A stretch of DNA of 47,443 bases from DAOUGC01 sp034429695 (GCA_034429695.1 DAOUGC010000019.1:1-47443); one strand, 5' to 3'. Shown: positions 23,503 through 33,094, numbered from the stretch's first letter. Made by a program: numbers and translations. The notes: generated from the sequence alone by a model not told the origin.

Positions 23503-25905
23503 TCATGCAGATTGAGTAAACGCAGGGTAACCCGAATCAGGGCGGGGTGGTGGAGAAATGAACTCCCTGCCCTTCACGTGGTTGGCGATCTCCCACAAGC
23601 GCGATGGGCTCAACGGTGCTTCAAGCAGTTCGATACCAGGCTGGTTGAGCGCGTCCTCCAGCGCCTGGGCAAACAGCGCCCCCACCGGAATTGCCCCCGC
23701 CTCGCCAGCGCCCTTGACCCCCATCGGATTCAACGGGGAAGGCGTTTCGGTGTGGCCCATCTCAACGCCGGGTACTTCCAGTGCGGTGGGCAGCAGGTAA
23801 TCACGCAGATTGGCATTGATGATGCGTCCCTGCTGGTCATAAACCAGTTGCTCATAAAAGGCATTGCCGATTCCCTGTGCAACGCCGCCCTGCACCTGGC
23901 CTTCCAGGATCAGCGGGTTGATCACCCGCCCGCAGTCATGCACCACCACATAACGTTGCAGATCAATTTCCATGGTGTCAGGGTCCACTTCAACGATCAT
24001 GGCATGGCAGCCAAAGGCGGTGGTTCCGGTGGCAGGCCCAAAATAACTGGTGGCTTCCAAGCCTGGCTCTGTGCCCGGTTGAACCGCGCCGCGCATGGGG
24101 TTGGCGATCTCAGCCAGTTCGCTTAACGGGATGAAGCGGTGCGGAGGTTGACGGAGAAAAACGCGGCCTTTGGCTATCTCCAGATCGTCCGCCCTGCAGC
24201 CCAGCTCGGCGGCTGCCAGTTTAAGGATCTTCTCGCGCACATTGCACGCTGCCTGGTGAATGGCGCTGCCTGCCACCACTGCACCGCGACTGGCGAAGGT
24301 GCCTGTACCCCAGTGAAAGCGGTCGGTATCGCCGGTGACCACGTCCACCTGATCCACATCCACGCCAAGCTGGTCAGCGGCGATCTGCGCGAAACTGGTG
24401 AAGTGTCCCTGGCCCTGAGTGCCCACACCGGTGACCACTGATACACGCCCGTCCGCCATCACCTGCACCCTGGCGCCTTCATAGGGACCAATGCCGGTTC
24501 CTTCCACATACAATGCCAGCCCGATGCCCAGTTGCCTGCCCTGAGCGCGCGCAGCAGGTTGAAGAACGCGGCGAAAGTTTTCGTAGTCGATCAGTTCGAG
24601 CGCCCGCTTCAGTAATGGTTCGTAGTTGCCGCTATCGTACACCAGAGGCGCGAAATCCTGATAGATGATGTTGTTGTCGTGTGGGAAGGCATTGGCTGGC
24701 AGCAGGTTGATGCGCCGGATCTCGGCGGGATCCATGTCCAATTCGCGTGCAGCAAGATCAAGCAGGCGTTCCATGACGAACACACCATGCTGCCTGCCTG
24801 CGCCGCGGTAGGGGGTGACGATGGTCTTGTTGGTGAATGCCACCCTGAACTCAGAATAATAGTTTGGTACATCATACGTGCCAAGCAGCGTACACTGGCT
24901 GTTGATCGGAATGGTCAGGCCGTAGGGGTCATATGCGCCGGTATCGTGGATGAATGAATCTTTCACACCCAAAATGCGTCCGGAGGAATCCAGTGCGATC
25001 TCGGCGTAATGCACCTGACCGCGTTCGTGCACGGTGGCGTAGAAGTGTTCCTGCCGGTCCTCGGTCCACTTGACAGGGCGTTTCAGGCGCAGGCTTGCCC
25101 ACGGAATGAGGGTTTCCTCAGGGTAAAAGGTCATCAGTTTGGCGCCGAAACCTCCGCCAATAAAGGGCGCCACCACGCGCACCTGGCTTTCGGAGAGGTG
25201 CAGCAGTTTTGCCAGCCCATTGCGGATGGGAATGGGCGCCTGGGTGGTATCCCATACGGTCAGGCGGCGCGCCAGCGGGTCCCATGCTGCTGCGACGGCG
25301 CGCGGTTCGATGGGCATCGCAGAGCCGCGGTCATACACAAAGCGCCGGCTGATGATGGTGTGTGCCTGCCGGTGCGCGCGTTGATAGTCGCCGCGTTGCT
25401 GAACCACACGTGCTGCCAGGTTGGATTCAAGGTCGTCATGGATCAAGGGAGCGCCGGTTTCGAGCGCCTTTTCCATATCCACCACGGCGGGCAATACTTC
25501 ATAATCCACCTGCACCCGGGCGGCGGCATCTTCAGCGAGGTAGCGGTCGGCGGCGATCACCAACGCCACGGGTTCTCCCACATAACGAACCTTGTCCAAT
25601 GCCAGCGGATAATAGGTGCGTTCGTAAAATTCCATCTCCTTGATGGGCGGTGGTTGGACGATCAGTTCGGCTTTTTTGAGCACATCGCCCAGATCAGCAG
25701 CGGTGTAAATGGCAACGACGCCGGGCATTTGCAATGCGGCCGAGGTTTCAATGGATCGGATGCGGGCGTGGGCATGTGGGCTGCGCACCATATAAGCCGT
25801 CAGCATGTCAGGCAGGTGCAGGTCATCCACAAACAGCGCCTGTCCGGTGAGCAGTTGGGGATCCTCATTGCGCTTTACCGGTTTGCCAAACCAGGAGTCG
25901 CTCAT
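23503..25905 (-). CDS. Molybdenum hydroxylase large subunit (form II CoxL-like)
   Basis: The 800-residue protein is the Mo/molybdopterin cytosine dinucleotide-binding subunit of a xanthine-dehydrogenase-type enzyme. Landmarks are GKPVKRNEDPQLLTGQALF at the start, GGFGAK (Mo domain), the active-site loop PYRGAGR near residue 370, and the catalytic Glu in GVKGAGEAGAIP near the C-terminus. True CO dehydrogenases carry AYxCSFR in the loop; the RGAGR found here marks form II, for which CO oxidation is doubtful and aldehyde or heterocycle substrates are proposed. It overlaps the small subunit by four bases and is the last gene of the operon. Confidence 0.88.
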   Translation of the reverse strand: MSDSWFGKPVKRNEDPQLLTGQALFVDDLHLPDMLTAYMVRSPHAHARIRSIETSAALQMPGVVAIYTAADLGDVLKKAELIVQPPPIKEMEFYERTYYPLALDKVRYVGEPVALVIAADRYLAEDAAARVQVDYEVLPAVVDMEKALETGAPLIHDDLESNLAARVVQQRGDYQRAHRQAHTIISRRFVYDRGSAMPIEPRAVAAAWDPLARRLTVWDTTQAPIPIRNGLAKLLHLSESQVRVVAPFIGGGFGAKLMTFYPEETLIPWASLRLKRPVKWTEDRQEHFYATVHERGQVHYAEIALDSSGRILGVKDSFIHDTGAYDPYGLTIPINSQCTLLGTYDVPNYYSEFRVAFTNKTIVTPYRGAGRQHGVFVMERLLDLAARELDMDPAEIRRINLLPANAFPHDNNIIYQDFAPLVYDSGNYEPLLKRALELIDYENFRRVLQPAARAQGRQLGIGLALYVEGTGIGPYEGARVQVMADGRVSVVTGVGTQGQGHFTSFAQIAADQLGVDVDQVDVVTGDTDRFHWGTGTFASRGAVVAGSAIHQAACNVREKILKLAAAELGCRADDLEIAKGRVFLRQPPHRFIPLSELAEIANPMRGAVQPGTEPGLEATSYFGPATGTTAFGCHAMIVEVDPDTMEIDLQRYVVVHDCGRVINPLILEGQVQGGVAQGIGNAFYEQLVYDQQGRIINANLRDYLLPTALEVPGVEMGHTETPSPLNPMGVKGAGEAGAIPVGALFAQALEDALNQPGIELLEAPLSPSRLWEIANHVKGREFISPPPRPDSGYPAFTQSA

Positions 25906-26408
25906 CGGGCCACCTCCCCGTCGGGCGAAGCGGCAGCCATGTTGACGGCTGCCATTTCCACTGCGCGGACGATGTTTTCATAACCGGTGCAGCGGCACAG
26001 GTTGCCCGCCAATGCTTCGCGGATTTCGTCGCGGGATGGGTTGGGATTGTCGCGCAGGAAAGCACTCAACGTGGTGAGAAACCCCGGAGTGCAGAAACCG
26101 CATTGCAACCCGTGCGCTTCCTGAAAGGCTGCCTGCAATGGAGTCAGGCGGGATGGGTCGTCGGAAAGGCCTTCCACAGTGGTAATGGAGTGATTGTTGG
26201 CCTGCACGGCGAACATCAGGCAGGAGCGAACCGGCGCGCCATCCAGCAGAACCGTGCAGGCGCCGCATGCGCCGTGTTCGCACCCCACATGGGTTCCGGT
26301 GAGGTTGAGGTTGTGACGTAAAAAATCGGAAAGCAGCAGGCGGGGTTCCACCTGCCGGGTATGGGTGACCCCATTGACTGTTACGGTAATGGTGTGTGGA
26401 GTGGTCAT
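25902..26408 (-). CDS. Molybdenum hydroxylase [2Fe-2S] small subunit (CoxS-like)
   Basis: The 168-residue iron-sulfur subunit has a plant-ferredoxin-type cluster site (CEHGACGACTVLLDG) and a second C-terminal all-helical cluster site (CGFCTPG and CRCTGY). It passes electrons from the Mo centre to the FAD subunit. It overlaps both flanking genes by four bases, which indicates a translationally coupled M-S-L operon. Size and motifs match the family. Confidence 0.9.
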   Translation of the reverse strand: MTTPHTITVTVNGVTHTRQVEPRLLLSDFLRHNLNLTGTHVGCEHGACGACTVLLDGAPVRSCLMFAVQANNHSITTVEGLSDDPSRLTPLQAAFQEAHGLQCGFCTPGFLTTLSAFLRDNPNPSRDEIREALAGNLCRCTGYENIVRAVEMAAVNMAAASPDGEVAR

Positions 26409-27280
26409 TTTGTTGCTCTCGTAAAGGCATCCAGCAGGGTCCGTAAGGTGAGGGTTTCTGCAAGGTTACGGCGAAAGGCAGCCGAAGCGTGAGTGTCATC
26501 GGGTGGGTCAATATCCAGTCGCGCCGCCACCCCGGCAGCATGCCGGGCAAGCTCATCAGACGGGGTTTTACCGATCATATCGGCGCAGGCATGGCGCGCC
26601 AGCATGGGCGTGGGACCGGCGTTCATCAATGCCACGCGGGCAGAGGCAATGCACCCACCCTGATCCAGGTTGACCAGGGCTGCGACACCCATCATCACGC
26701 GGTCACCGTGACGCCGCGCTGATTCGCGAAACCCCCAGCCTGCTCCGGCTTGCATGGGTGGAATTTCGATCTCCGTCAACATTTCGTCGGCAGCAAGGTG
26801 CGTGGCAAACAGATCCACAAAAAACTGATCGGCAGGCAGGCTGCGCGCGCCTTGGACGCTGTGTATATGCAGCGTGGCCCCCAGTGTGATGACGATAGTA
26901 GGAAGCTCGGCTGCAGGGTCGGCGAACGCCAGACTGCCGCCAATGGTTCCGCGTGAACGGATTGCCGGATGAGCAATAAATGGAACGGCGGCATGAATCA
27001 GGGGCTGCCGTTTGTAGACAAGCGGATCAGTTTCCAGGGTGCGGTAACGTGTCATTGCACCGATGTGCAGGGAACCGTCATCCTCTGCACGGACGCCCTG
27101 CAGGGATGGTATGTTGTTGAGATCAATCAAAGCCGTGGGTTTCACCGCCCGAAAATTCATGGCAGGGATCAGACTCTGTCCTCCGGCCAGCAATTGGGCG
27201 TCAGCGCCCAACTGGTTGAGCAATTCAATGGCCTGTTGAGCGGTCTCAGGGGTATGGTAATCAAATGGCGCTGGTTTCAT
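26405..27280 (-). CDS. Molybdenum hydroxylase FAD-binding subunit (CoxM-like)
   Basis: The 291-residue protein has the two FAD pyrophosphate-binding motifs of the family, AGGQSLIPAMNFR near residue 32 and TIGGSLAFADPAAELP near residue 111, and a C-terminal CO_deh_flav_C-like region. It would accept electrons from the [2Fe-2S] subunit. First gene of the operon; ATG 27280 follows GGAGG. A -10-like TATAAT on the minus strand (27321-27316) with a poor -35 precedes it. No accessory MoCo insertion gene is seen nearby. Confidence 0.88.
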   Translation of the reverse strand: MKPAPFDYHTPETAQQAIELLNQLGADAQLLAGGQSLIPAMNFRAVKPTALIDLNNIPSLQGVRAEDDGSLHIGAMTRYRTLETDPLVYKRQPLIHAAVPFIAHPAIRSRGTIGGSLAFADPAAELPTIVITLGATLHIHSVQGARSLPADQFFVDLFATHLAADEMLTEIEIPPMQAGAGWGFRESARRHGDRVMMGVAALVNLDQGGCIASARVALMNAGPTPMLARHACADMIGKTPSDELARHAAGVAARLDIDPPDDTHASAAFRRNLAETLTLRTLLDAFTRATK

Positions 27281-27404
27281 CCTCCCTCCGGTCTTGCGCG
27301 CTGGATTTATAGGATATTATATATATGATTTGTTTATTAATAAAGCGATTGTGTCAGCTTGTCGGGCAGGGGGTGGATAAGCAAACACCCCGTACCGGTT
27401 TAAT

Positions 27405-27436
27405 AAAAAATGTCCCTCCCTTGAATGAGAGGGACA
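27405..27436 (-). terminator. Intrinsic terminator of the GH4 gene
   Basis: On the minus strand TGTCCCTC (27436-27429) pairs with GAGGGACA (27418-27411), followed by TTTTTT. It lies 24 bases after the GH4 stop and separates it from the molybdenum hydroxylase operon. Confidence 0.75.
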
Positions 27437-27459
27437 CATGCTTGTGAGACAGGACCCGT

Positions 27460-28782
27460 TTACAGGTTCTTAAACTGGGGCAGATAATCGCGATTTTTGG
27501 AGAACATCAATTTGACCATCTGCTCGATCTCCGCCAGGGAAAGCACCGAAGCGGTGAGGGGGTCATGGGCAACGGCGTGGTATACCATGCGCTGATCACC
27601 GGTCAGGGCAGCCTCAACCGCCATTTCTTCAATGGATGAGGATAGATTGGTCATCAATGCGCACTGCGCCGGAAGCGCACCAACATGCACCGGTTGGAAA
27701 CCCTTGCGGCTGACCCATACCGGCACTTCAACGCAGGCATCCTGCGGCAGATTGGTGACCAGCCCGGTGTTGGGCACGTTGCCGTTGAATTCAAACGGTT
27801 CACCGCCCATAAGGGCATTGATGATGTAAGCAGCGTATTCCTGTCCGCGTTCCAGTTCAAGGGGCGTGCCAGCGTCAAACCACTCCTGCACTTCCTGCTT
27901 CCAGGTGTGTTCACGGTGCTGATATTCCTTGAGGATGTAGGCATACTCCCCAGGGTTCCAGCCGGTGCCGTGGGTGCAGTATTTCTCGATCAGGTCGGGG
28001 CGTTTGCGGAACCACCAGTTGTACTCTGAATTGTGCCCGCTCGATTCGGTTACATAGTAATCGAGGTGCAGGAACATTTCATTGCGCACGATCTCTTCGT
28101 TGTAGACCTCGGGGCGGGTGGTGACCGCCTGGCGGATGAGCGGGTAGGCATCCTGCCCGTTCCAGCGGTAATCCAGATACCACGCCATGTGATTAATACC
28201 GGCGCAGGTATAGGTGATCTCATTCATGGGTGCACCAATCCAGCCGGCGAGCATCTCTGCGGTACCCTGTACGCTGTGACACAAGCCGGTGGTTTGAATA
28301 AAGCTGGCCTGTTGCATGGCCCGGCACAGCATGGCCATGGGGTTGGTGTAATTCAGCATGGTGGCTTCAGGGCAGTACTGTTCCATGTCCCGGCAGATAT
28401 CGATCATGACCGGGATGGTTCGCAGGGCGCGGAAGATGCCGGATGGCCCGCGCGTGTCGCCGATGTTGATATCCACTCCAAATTGTTTGGGGATCTCGAT
28501 ATCATGCCGCCAGACTTCGGTGCCGCCCGCGAGGATGGTCACCAGCACCACGTCTGCGCCTTTTAGCGCCTGAACGCGGTCGAGGGTGGCCTCCACCTTT
28601 GCCGGGTAGTTGCCCATCTGGATGATGCGTTCCACTGAACGTTTGGCAAAATCCAATCGTTCAGGGTCAATGTCCATCAACACCAGGGTGGCATCCCTGA
28701 GCAGGGGGAAGGTAAGAATGTCGCGCACCAAACCGCGCGTGAAACCGATACTGCCCGCACCAATGAAAGCAATCCGGGTCAT
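27460..28782 (-). CDS. Glycoside hydrolase family 4 (alpha-galactosidase/alpha-glucosidase type)
   Basis: The 440-residue protein has the GH4 Rossmann start (IAFIGAGSIGFTRGLVRDIL), LMDIDPERLD, the NYTNPMAM motif and the metal-binding CHSVQGT (Cys and His). GH4 enzymes cleave glycosides by an NAD-dependent redox/elimination mechanism with Mn2+ rather than by classical hydrolysis. Sequence features resemble MelA-type alpha-galactosidase and AglA-type enzymes; the substrate cannot be settled from motifs. No sugar transporter is adjacent. The start ATG follows a GGAG-type site. Confidence 0.85.
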   Translation of the reverse strand: MTRIAFIGAGSIGFTRGLVRDILTFPLLRDATLVLMDIDPERLDFAKRSVERIIQMGNYPAKVEATLDRVQALKGADVVLVTILAGGTEVWRHDIEIPKQFGVDINIGDTRGPSGIFRALRTIPVMIDICRDMEQYCPEATMLNYTNPMAMLCRAMQQASFIQTTGLCHSVQGTAEMLAGWIGAPMNEITYTCAGINHMAWYLDYRWNGQDAYPLIRQAVTTRPEVYNEEIVRNEMFLHLDYYVTESSGHNSEYNWWFRKRPDLIEKYCTHGTGWNPGEYAYILKEYQHREHTWKQEVQEWFDAGTPLELERGQEYAAYIINALMGGEPFEFNGNVPNTGLVTNLPQDACVEVPVWVSRKGFQPVHVGALPAQCALMTNLSSSIEEMAVEAALTGDQRMVYHAVAHDPLTASVLSLAEIEQMVKLMFSKNRDYLPQFKNL

Positions 28783-28861
28783 GGCTGGCTCCTGTTGGGT
28801 GAAAGATATTTTTTATTGTACTCAGAATCCAGCCAATTTCAAGCATAAATGAGCAAAAAAG

Positions 28862-29206
28862 CTAGTTTTCGCTCAGTTTCTTTCGTCCCACCTGAGCCAC
28901 ACCAAGGATGATCAGGATCAGGGCAACCGCGTGAACAATGGTGCTCACCAATGAACCGCCCGTCATGGCAAGCGGAAGGGAGTTTGAATCGAGCAGGTTG
29001 CCAAGCAGAGGAACCACGACAACCGGGTACAACCCGTACCCGAAGGTGTTGAGGGTGAGCAGGATGAACGCGATCAGGAACAGGGTGGCTGCGCGGTTTT
29101 TGGTACGGGTGAAAACGATGCCTGACACAATAATTCCGGCGATTTCGACGAACAGCGAAATCAACATGCCAATCACTCCGAGAATAGCCACAATTTGAAT
29201 GTCCAT
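28862..29206 (-). CDS. Small membrane protein, three to four helices, unknown
   Basis: The 114-residue hydrophobic protein has segments at about 5-30, 40-58, 60-75 and 85-105, with a charged C-terminus (GRKKLSEN). AGGAGGAAG lies upstream of ATG 29206. I recognise no family. It sits 22 bases downstream of the larger membrane protein gene on the same strand, so the two probably form one transcript. Confidence 0.6.
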   Translation of the reverse strand: MDIQIVAILGVIGMLISLFVEIAGIIVSGIVFTRTKNRAATLFLIAFILLTLNTFGYGLYPVVVVPLLGNLLDSNSLPLAMTGGSLVSTIVHAVALILIILGVAQVGRKKLSEN

Positions 29207-29228
29207 TTCTTCCTCCTGAAGATCTATA

Positions 29229-30062
29229 TCAGTCGCCCGGGGCGGGGTGTGCCCCGGGTTCTGCGGTGGTGGATTGTTTCAACAGTTTTGGAATCAACAG
29301 CCGGTACAGTTCAAATACGCGCCAGAATGCCACGGCTGCCATGCCGTGTGCCAGAACGGCAAAAAGCGGCGGGGTCTGGTGGGTGTAATAGGTCCAGCAG
29401 GCGCGCGTGGTTCCCCACAACTCCAGAAAGAAACCCAGCGCCGAGCCAGCCAGGAAATTGAGCAGCATGGCGCGCGGGTCGGTGGGGGTGAGGATCAGAA
29501 AAGCGCACAGCAGCACCGCCATGATGGTGAGGGACTTGTCAAAAGTGGGGTAAACAAAGGCGATCAACATGGCAAAGAAAACGCCGAAGATCACCCAGTA
29601 GGCAACCCGCACCACACGATCTGGTACGCGGCGGGTAAAGCCCCCCAGAATGCGGTGCAACCGGTCAATGGATAGACTGGCGATTGACCAGGCGGGGATG
29701 ATCCACAGCGGCGGGCGTTCTTGCGTGTAGTAAAACCACAGGTTGGTTTGTGTGCCCCAGCTTTCGATCACCAGACCACCAGCCAGCCCGATCAACGCGA
29801 TGGTCCAGTCTTTGCGCACGTCTGCCTGTGCCATGATCAACAGCGACATGACCAAAAAGTCAGCCAGTAACAGCCAGTCAAATTGCTTCCAGAAGGACAC
29901 CCGCGGGTCGTATGTACTGAGGTATTCCCTGACCAGCGGAAACCAGATGTAGCCGATCAGGAAGCACAACAGCAGAAAGCCGCTCATCAGCACGTAGCTG
30001 TGACGGGTCCAGCGGAACGGACGCAAGAGGCGGGGCAGCCAGGGTTCGCTTGGTGATTTCAT
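29229..30062 (-). CDS. Integral membrane protein with an internal duplication
   Basis: The 277-residue protein has seven or eight hydrophobic segments. The sequence duplicates itself: residues 100-119 (ESWGTQTNLWFYYTQERPPL) and 214-233 (ELWGTTRACWTYYTHQTPPL) align as E-x-W-G-T-x5-W-x-Y-Y-T-x4-P-P-L, 114 residues apart. The conserved Glu, Trp and Tyr residues may form a site at the membrane. Its function is not known; E-x-W-G-T motifs occur in carotenoid-related membrane proteins, but I cannot make that assignment. Likely co-transcribed with the gene at 28862. Confidence 0.65.
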   Translation of the reverse strand: MKSPSEPWLPRLLRPFRWTRHSYVLMSGFLLLCFLIGYIWFPLVREYLSTYDPRVSFWKQFDWLLLADFLVMSLLIMAQADVRKDWTIALIGLAGGLVIESWGTQTNLWFYYTQERPPLWIIPAWSIASLSIDRLHRILGGFTRRVPDRVVRVAYWVIFGVFFAMLIAFVYPTFDKSLTIMAVLLCAFLILTPTDPRAMLLNFLAGSALGFFLELWGTTRACWTYYTHQTPPLFAVLAHGMAAVAFWRVFELYRLLIPKLLKQSTTAEPGAHPAPGD

Positions 30063-30142
30063 GGAGTAAACCGAGTGTAACCGCTTCTGCCGGGGTTGGC
30101 AAGACGAAGGCTGGCAGGCGGATTAATGCTTCCCCGTCACTG

Positions 30143-30180
30143 ATTAAAAGAACACCTCCCCAGCACAGGCCGGGGAGGTG
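30143..30180 (-). terminator. Intrinsic terminator of kbl
   Basis: On the minus strand CACCTCCCC (30180-30172) pairs with GGGGAGGTG (30161-30153) and is followed by TTCTTTTAAT. It lies about 20 bases after the kbl stop. Confidence 0.75.
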
Positions 30181-30199
30181 TGACATTCATCTGACGGAA

Positions 30200-31384
30200 T
30201 TACTGGATCACACCCAGCTTTTTGCCCACCTTGCAGAAGGCATCCAGACCGGCTTCCAGATCCTGGCGGGTGTGGGCTGCGCTGATCATTACGCGGATGC
30301 GTGCCTTGCCGCGCGGGACGGTGGGGAAGCCCAGCGGCATGGCGAACACGCCCACCTCAAACAGCTCGCGGCTGAACTGCTGCGCCAGCGGAGCCTCGCC
30401 CAGCATGACCGGGGTGATGGGGGTGGTGCTGACGCCGGTGTCAAAGCCGTAGTTCTTCATTTCCTGCTTGAAGAAGCGCGCATTGTCCCACAGGCGGTCC
30501 ACCAGCTCGGTGGACTCTTCCAGAATATCCAGGGCGGCAATCACGGCGGCCACATCGGCTGGAGTGACTGCTGATGAGAACAGGAAGGGTCGTCCGCGCT
30601 GGCGCAGCCATTCGATCACCTCGGCTTTGCCCGCCACCACGCCGCCCACCACGCCAAACGCCTTGGACATGGTTCCAATTTCCACATCCACCTTGCCATG
30701 CAGGTGGAAGTGATCGACAATACCGCGCCCGCCCTTGCCAACCACACCTTCACCGTGGGCGTCGTCCACCATTAACATCACATCGTGGCGGTTGGTCACT
30801 TCATAGATTTGATCCAGCGGAGCCAGGTCGCCGTCCATGCTGAACACGCCATCGGTGATCACCAGCGCACGGCGGTACTGGCCGGCGTTTTCCTGGATCA
30901 CCCGGTCCAGATCGGCTGCGTCGGCATGGGCATAGCGCACAATGCGCGCCCCTGACAGGCGCGAGCCGTCAATAATACTGGCGTGGTTGAGTTCATCTGA
31001 GAAAATTACGTCTTCCTTGCCAACCAGGGCAGGGATGGTGGCCGTATTGGCGACAAACCCCGACTGCAAGGTGATGGCTGCTTCCACCCCTTTGAAGGCT
31101 GCCATGCGGCGTTCCAGTTCAAGATGCAGGTCCATGGTTCCGGCAATGGAGCGCACAGCGCCGGGGCCTACGCCGTAGCGGTCAATGGCGTTCCGGGCGG
31201 CTGCCAACATGCGCGGGTCATTTGCCAGGCCCAGATAGTTATTGGAACAGAAATTAAGCACGCGCTTGCCATCCACCACCAACCAGGCGCCCTGCGGTGA
31301 ACTGAGGGTGCGGATGCGGTTGTACAGCCCGGCGGATTTCAGGCTTTCCAGCTCTTCCTGGATCCAGTTTAATCGGTTGGACAT
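30200..31384 (-). CDS. kbl: Glycine C-acetyltransferase (2-amino-3-ketobutyrate CoA ligase)
   Basis: The 394-residue PLP enzyme of the alpha-oxoamine synthase family has FCSNNYLGLANDPRM, the substrate-side VDDAHGEGVVG and the PLP-lysine motif GTMSKAFG. Length and pattern match Kbl, which cleaves 2-amino-3-ketobutyrate with CoA to glycine and acetyl-CoA in threonine breakdown. Close relatives (serine palmitoyltransferase, 8-amino-7-oxononanoate synthase) are less likely given the N-terminus (LESLKSAGLYNRIRTLSSPQG). The partner threonine dehydrogenase is not adjacent. ATG 31384 follows GAGGAGAAC. Confidence 0.88.
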   Translation of the reverse strand: MSNRLNWIQEELESLKSAGLYNRIRTLSSPQGAWLVVDGKRVLNFCSNNYLGLANDPRMLAAARNAIDRYGVGPGAVRSIAGTMDLHLELERRMAAFKGVEAAITLQSGFVANTATIPALVGKEDVIFSDELNHASIIDGSRLSGARIVRYAHADAADLDRVIQENAGQYRRALVITDGVFSMDGDLAPLDQIYEVTNRHDVMLMVDDAHGEGVVGKGGRGIVDHFHLHGKVDVEIGTMSKAFGVVGGVVAGKAEVIEWLRQRGRPFLFSSAVTPADVAAVIAALDILEESTELVDRLWDNARFFKQEMKNYGFDTGVSTTPITPVMLGEAPLAQQFSRELFEVGVFAMPLGFPTVPRGKARIRVMISAAHTRQDLEAGLDAFCKVGKKLGVIQ

Positions 31385-31462
31385 GTTCTCCTCAAATGTG
31401 GAATCACGGGGGATTTTGGCGGCTGCGCACCGCGGCGCAGCACGCTTGATCGGACAGATTTA

Positions 31463-33094
31463 TTATACCTCCAAGCGCCAGTCCGTCAGGTAGCCGATCT
31501 CTGCCAGTGCGTTGCGCACGTGCAGTTCACCGCCGGGGCGCACCACGATGGTGGTGTCGTTGAGGGCTTCGCCCAGGTAGCGGGCGGCGCGCGTCTTGCG
31601 CAGCGCCGAGAGGATGTCTGGCGAGGCGACGCGCAGCAGGGTGGGGCGTTCCAATTGCGCCTGCTGCCCGAATTTTTCCCAGCGTTCCAGCGCCTGCAGC
31701 AGGTCAGGCGGCAGCGGGCTGGTGGCGCCCTTGCGCAACAGGCTGATCAGATGCGTCACACGCAGACCCTGTTTGTCGGCACGCTGCAGTGAGGTGGGGG
31801 AAAGGCGATATTGGTGTCCGCCGTCGTTTTCGGTTTCCCATTCACAAAAGCGCGCCAGCAAATAGCGCGCTGAACGGGGAAAACCGGCTGGCGCCTGCAG
31901 CCGCCCGTCTGAGAAAACACGCAGCGCCGCGCGTTCATCCTTTGTCTTTGGCGGCAGATCGTTGTACAGGCCGGCTGCCCATGCGGATGGCCGGAAAGCC
32001 ACCGCGTTGGTCGAGTCCTCCGGCCCGGCCAGGTCCAGCACGCCAAGCCAGTGCAAAGGTCCGGTGATCAGGTAGCGGATTAATGCCCCGTCCACTTCGT
32101 CCCAGCAGGAGAAACCGCGCAGATAGGTTTCTGAGCCTTCCGGACGGATGTACCATGAGTCATAATCACCGGCGGGGCGTTGAAAATCGGGTTTGCGCTG
32201 TTTGACACCGGCCACAAAACTGTTGAGGTTCCACCAGGTTTCCTGCGGCAGGTGCGAAAGCAGCGCCAGCACGGCGTGACGCGCCTGCAAGGGGTCGTTG
32301 AACCACTCGCCTTCAAAGCGCAGACCGGGCAGATGGCGCAAATCATTGTAAGCCGTTGAACGCAGCCATGCCTGAAATAACTGATTGAGCGCCTGTCCGC
32401 GCGGAGCTTCCAGAAAGGCTTTGGTGGGTTCAGGCAACGGCATGTGATGCGCGTCCAGCAGCCGGGCGGTGTACAGCAGATCGCGCAGGTGCGCCACCGG
32501 CAGGGGCCAGGCGGTGGTATGCAGGGCAGCCGGGTCCAGACCCATGCGCAGGGCGGCCAGCAGGGTGCAGGCGTGATCCAGGATGGCGTCGCTGGCAGGC
32601 ATGGGGCGGGCGCTTTCAGCCGGTGATGCCGGACGGCCAATGGGGCTGGTGGAGGAACTTCCCAGCGGCTCCAGATACTCAATCAGGTCTTCGGGGATGT
32701 AAGCGTATTCCTGCGGCTCGGGGGGCAGGTTAAAAAACGCCTTGCCGATCAGAGCGTGATACCACAGCACTTCAGCCGCTGAAATCGGTTTGAGATCGGG
32801 GCGTTCGCGGTCACGGCGGGCAGCCCCCATGGCGCGCACATCGCCAAAGCGGCGGGTAAACAGCGCCCAGGGCAGGCGTCCTTCGTTTTCCAGCACCGCC
32901 TGCAACGCCTCACGTGCTTCGGGGGGCAGGGTCTCCACCACCTCAGCCACCAGCGGGCGGCTGTGAATGGCGGTCGCCAGGACAGGCAGCGCCACAGCGG
33001 CATCAGGGGCTTCCAGTTCGATGCCCCATGCCTGCGCCACCATCTTTAAAAAGCCAAGGTCGTGACCCTGCAGGGTGTGGGTTAATTCGGGCAT
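31463..33094 (-). CDS. Helicase-associated (XPB N-terminal-like) domain protein, no ATPase
   Basis: This 543-residue protein lacks Walker motifs or signal peptide. Its C-terminal third (LLRVASPDILSALRKTRAARYLGEAL; TIVVRPGGELHVRNALAEIGYL) looks like the helicase C3/XPB N-terminal-like domain found next to DEAD helicases in Actinobacteria and Chloroflexi. The N-terminal part contains helical repeats (WALFTRRFGDVRAMG). It may be a DNA-repair or transcription accessory factor. It stands apart from neighbours: 78 bases from kbl, and divergent from the signalling operon. Confidence 0.5.
   Translation of the reverse strand: MPELTHTLQGHDLGFLKMVAQAWGIELEAPDAAVALPVLATAIHSRPLVAEVVETLPPEAREALQAVLENEGRLPWALFTRRFGDVRAMGAARRDRERPDLKPISAAEVLWYHALIGKAFFNLPPEPQEYAYIPEDLIEYLEPLGSSSTSPIGRPASPAESARPMPASDAILDHACTLLAALRMGLDPAALHTTAWPLPVAHLRDLLYTARLLDAHHMPLPEPTKAFLEAPRGQALNQLFQAWLRSTAYNDLRHLPGLRFEGEWFNDPLQARHAVLALLSHLPQETWWNLNSFVAGVKQRKPDFQRPAGDYDSWYIRPEGSETYLRGFSCWDEVDGALIRYLITGPLHWLGVLDLAGPEDSTNAVAFRPSAWAAGLYNDLPPKTKDERAALRVFSDGRLQAPAGFPRSARYLLARFCEWETENDGGHQYRLSPTSLQRADKQGLRVTHLISLLRKGATSPLPPDLLQALERWEKFGQQAQLERPTLLRVASPDILSALRKTRAARYLGEALNDTTIVVRPGGELHVRNALAEIGYLTDWRLEV

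Noticed and set aside
25009..25983. Plus-strand frame of 324 codons
   Set aside because: It is antisense to the molybdenum hydroxylase large and small subunit genes, which have clear motifs; its sequence is that of a shadow.
23503..27280. Aerobic CO dehydrogenase (form I)
   Set aside because: The active-site loop has RGAGR and not CSFR.
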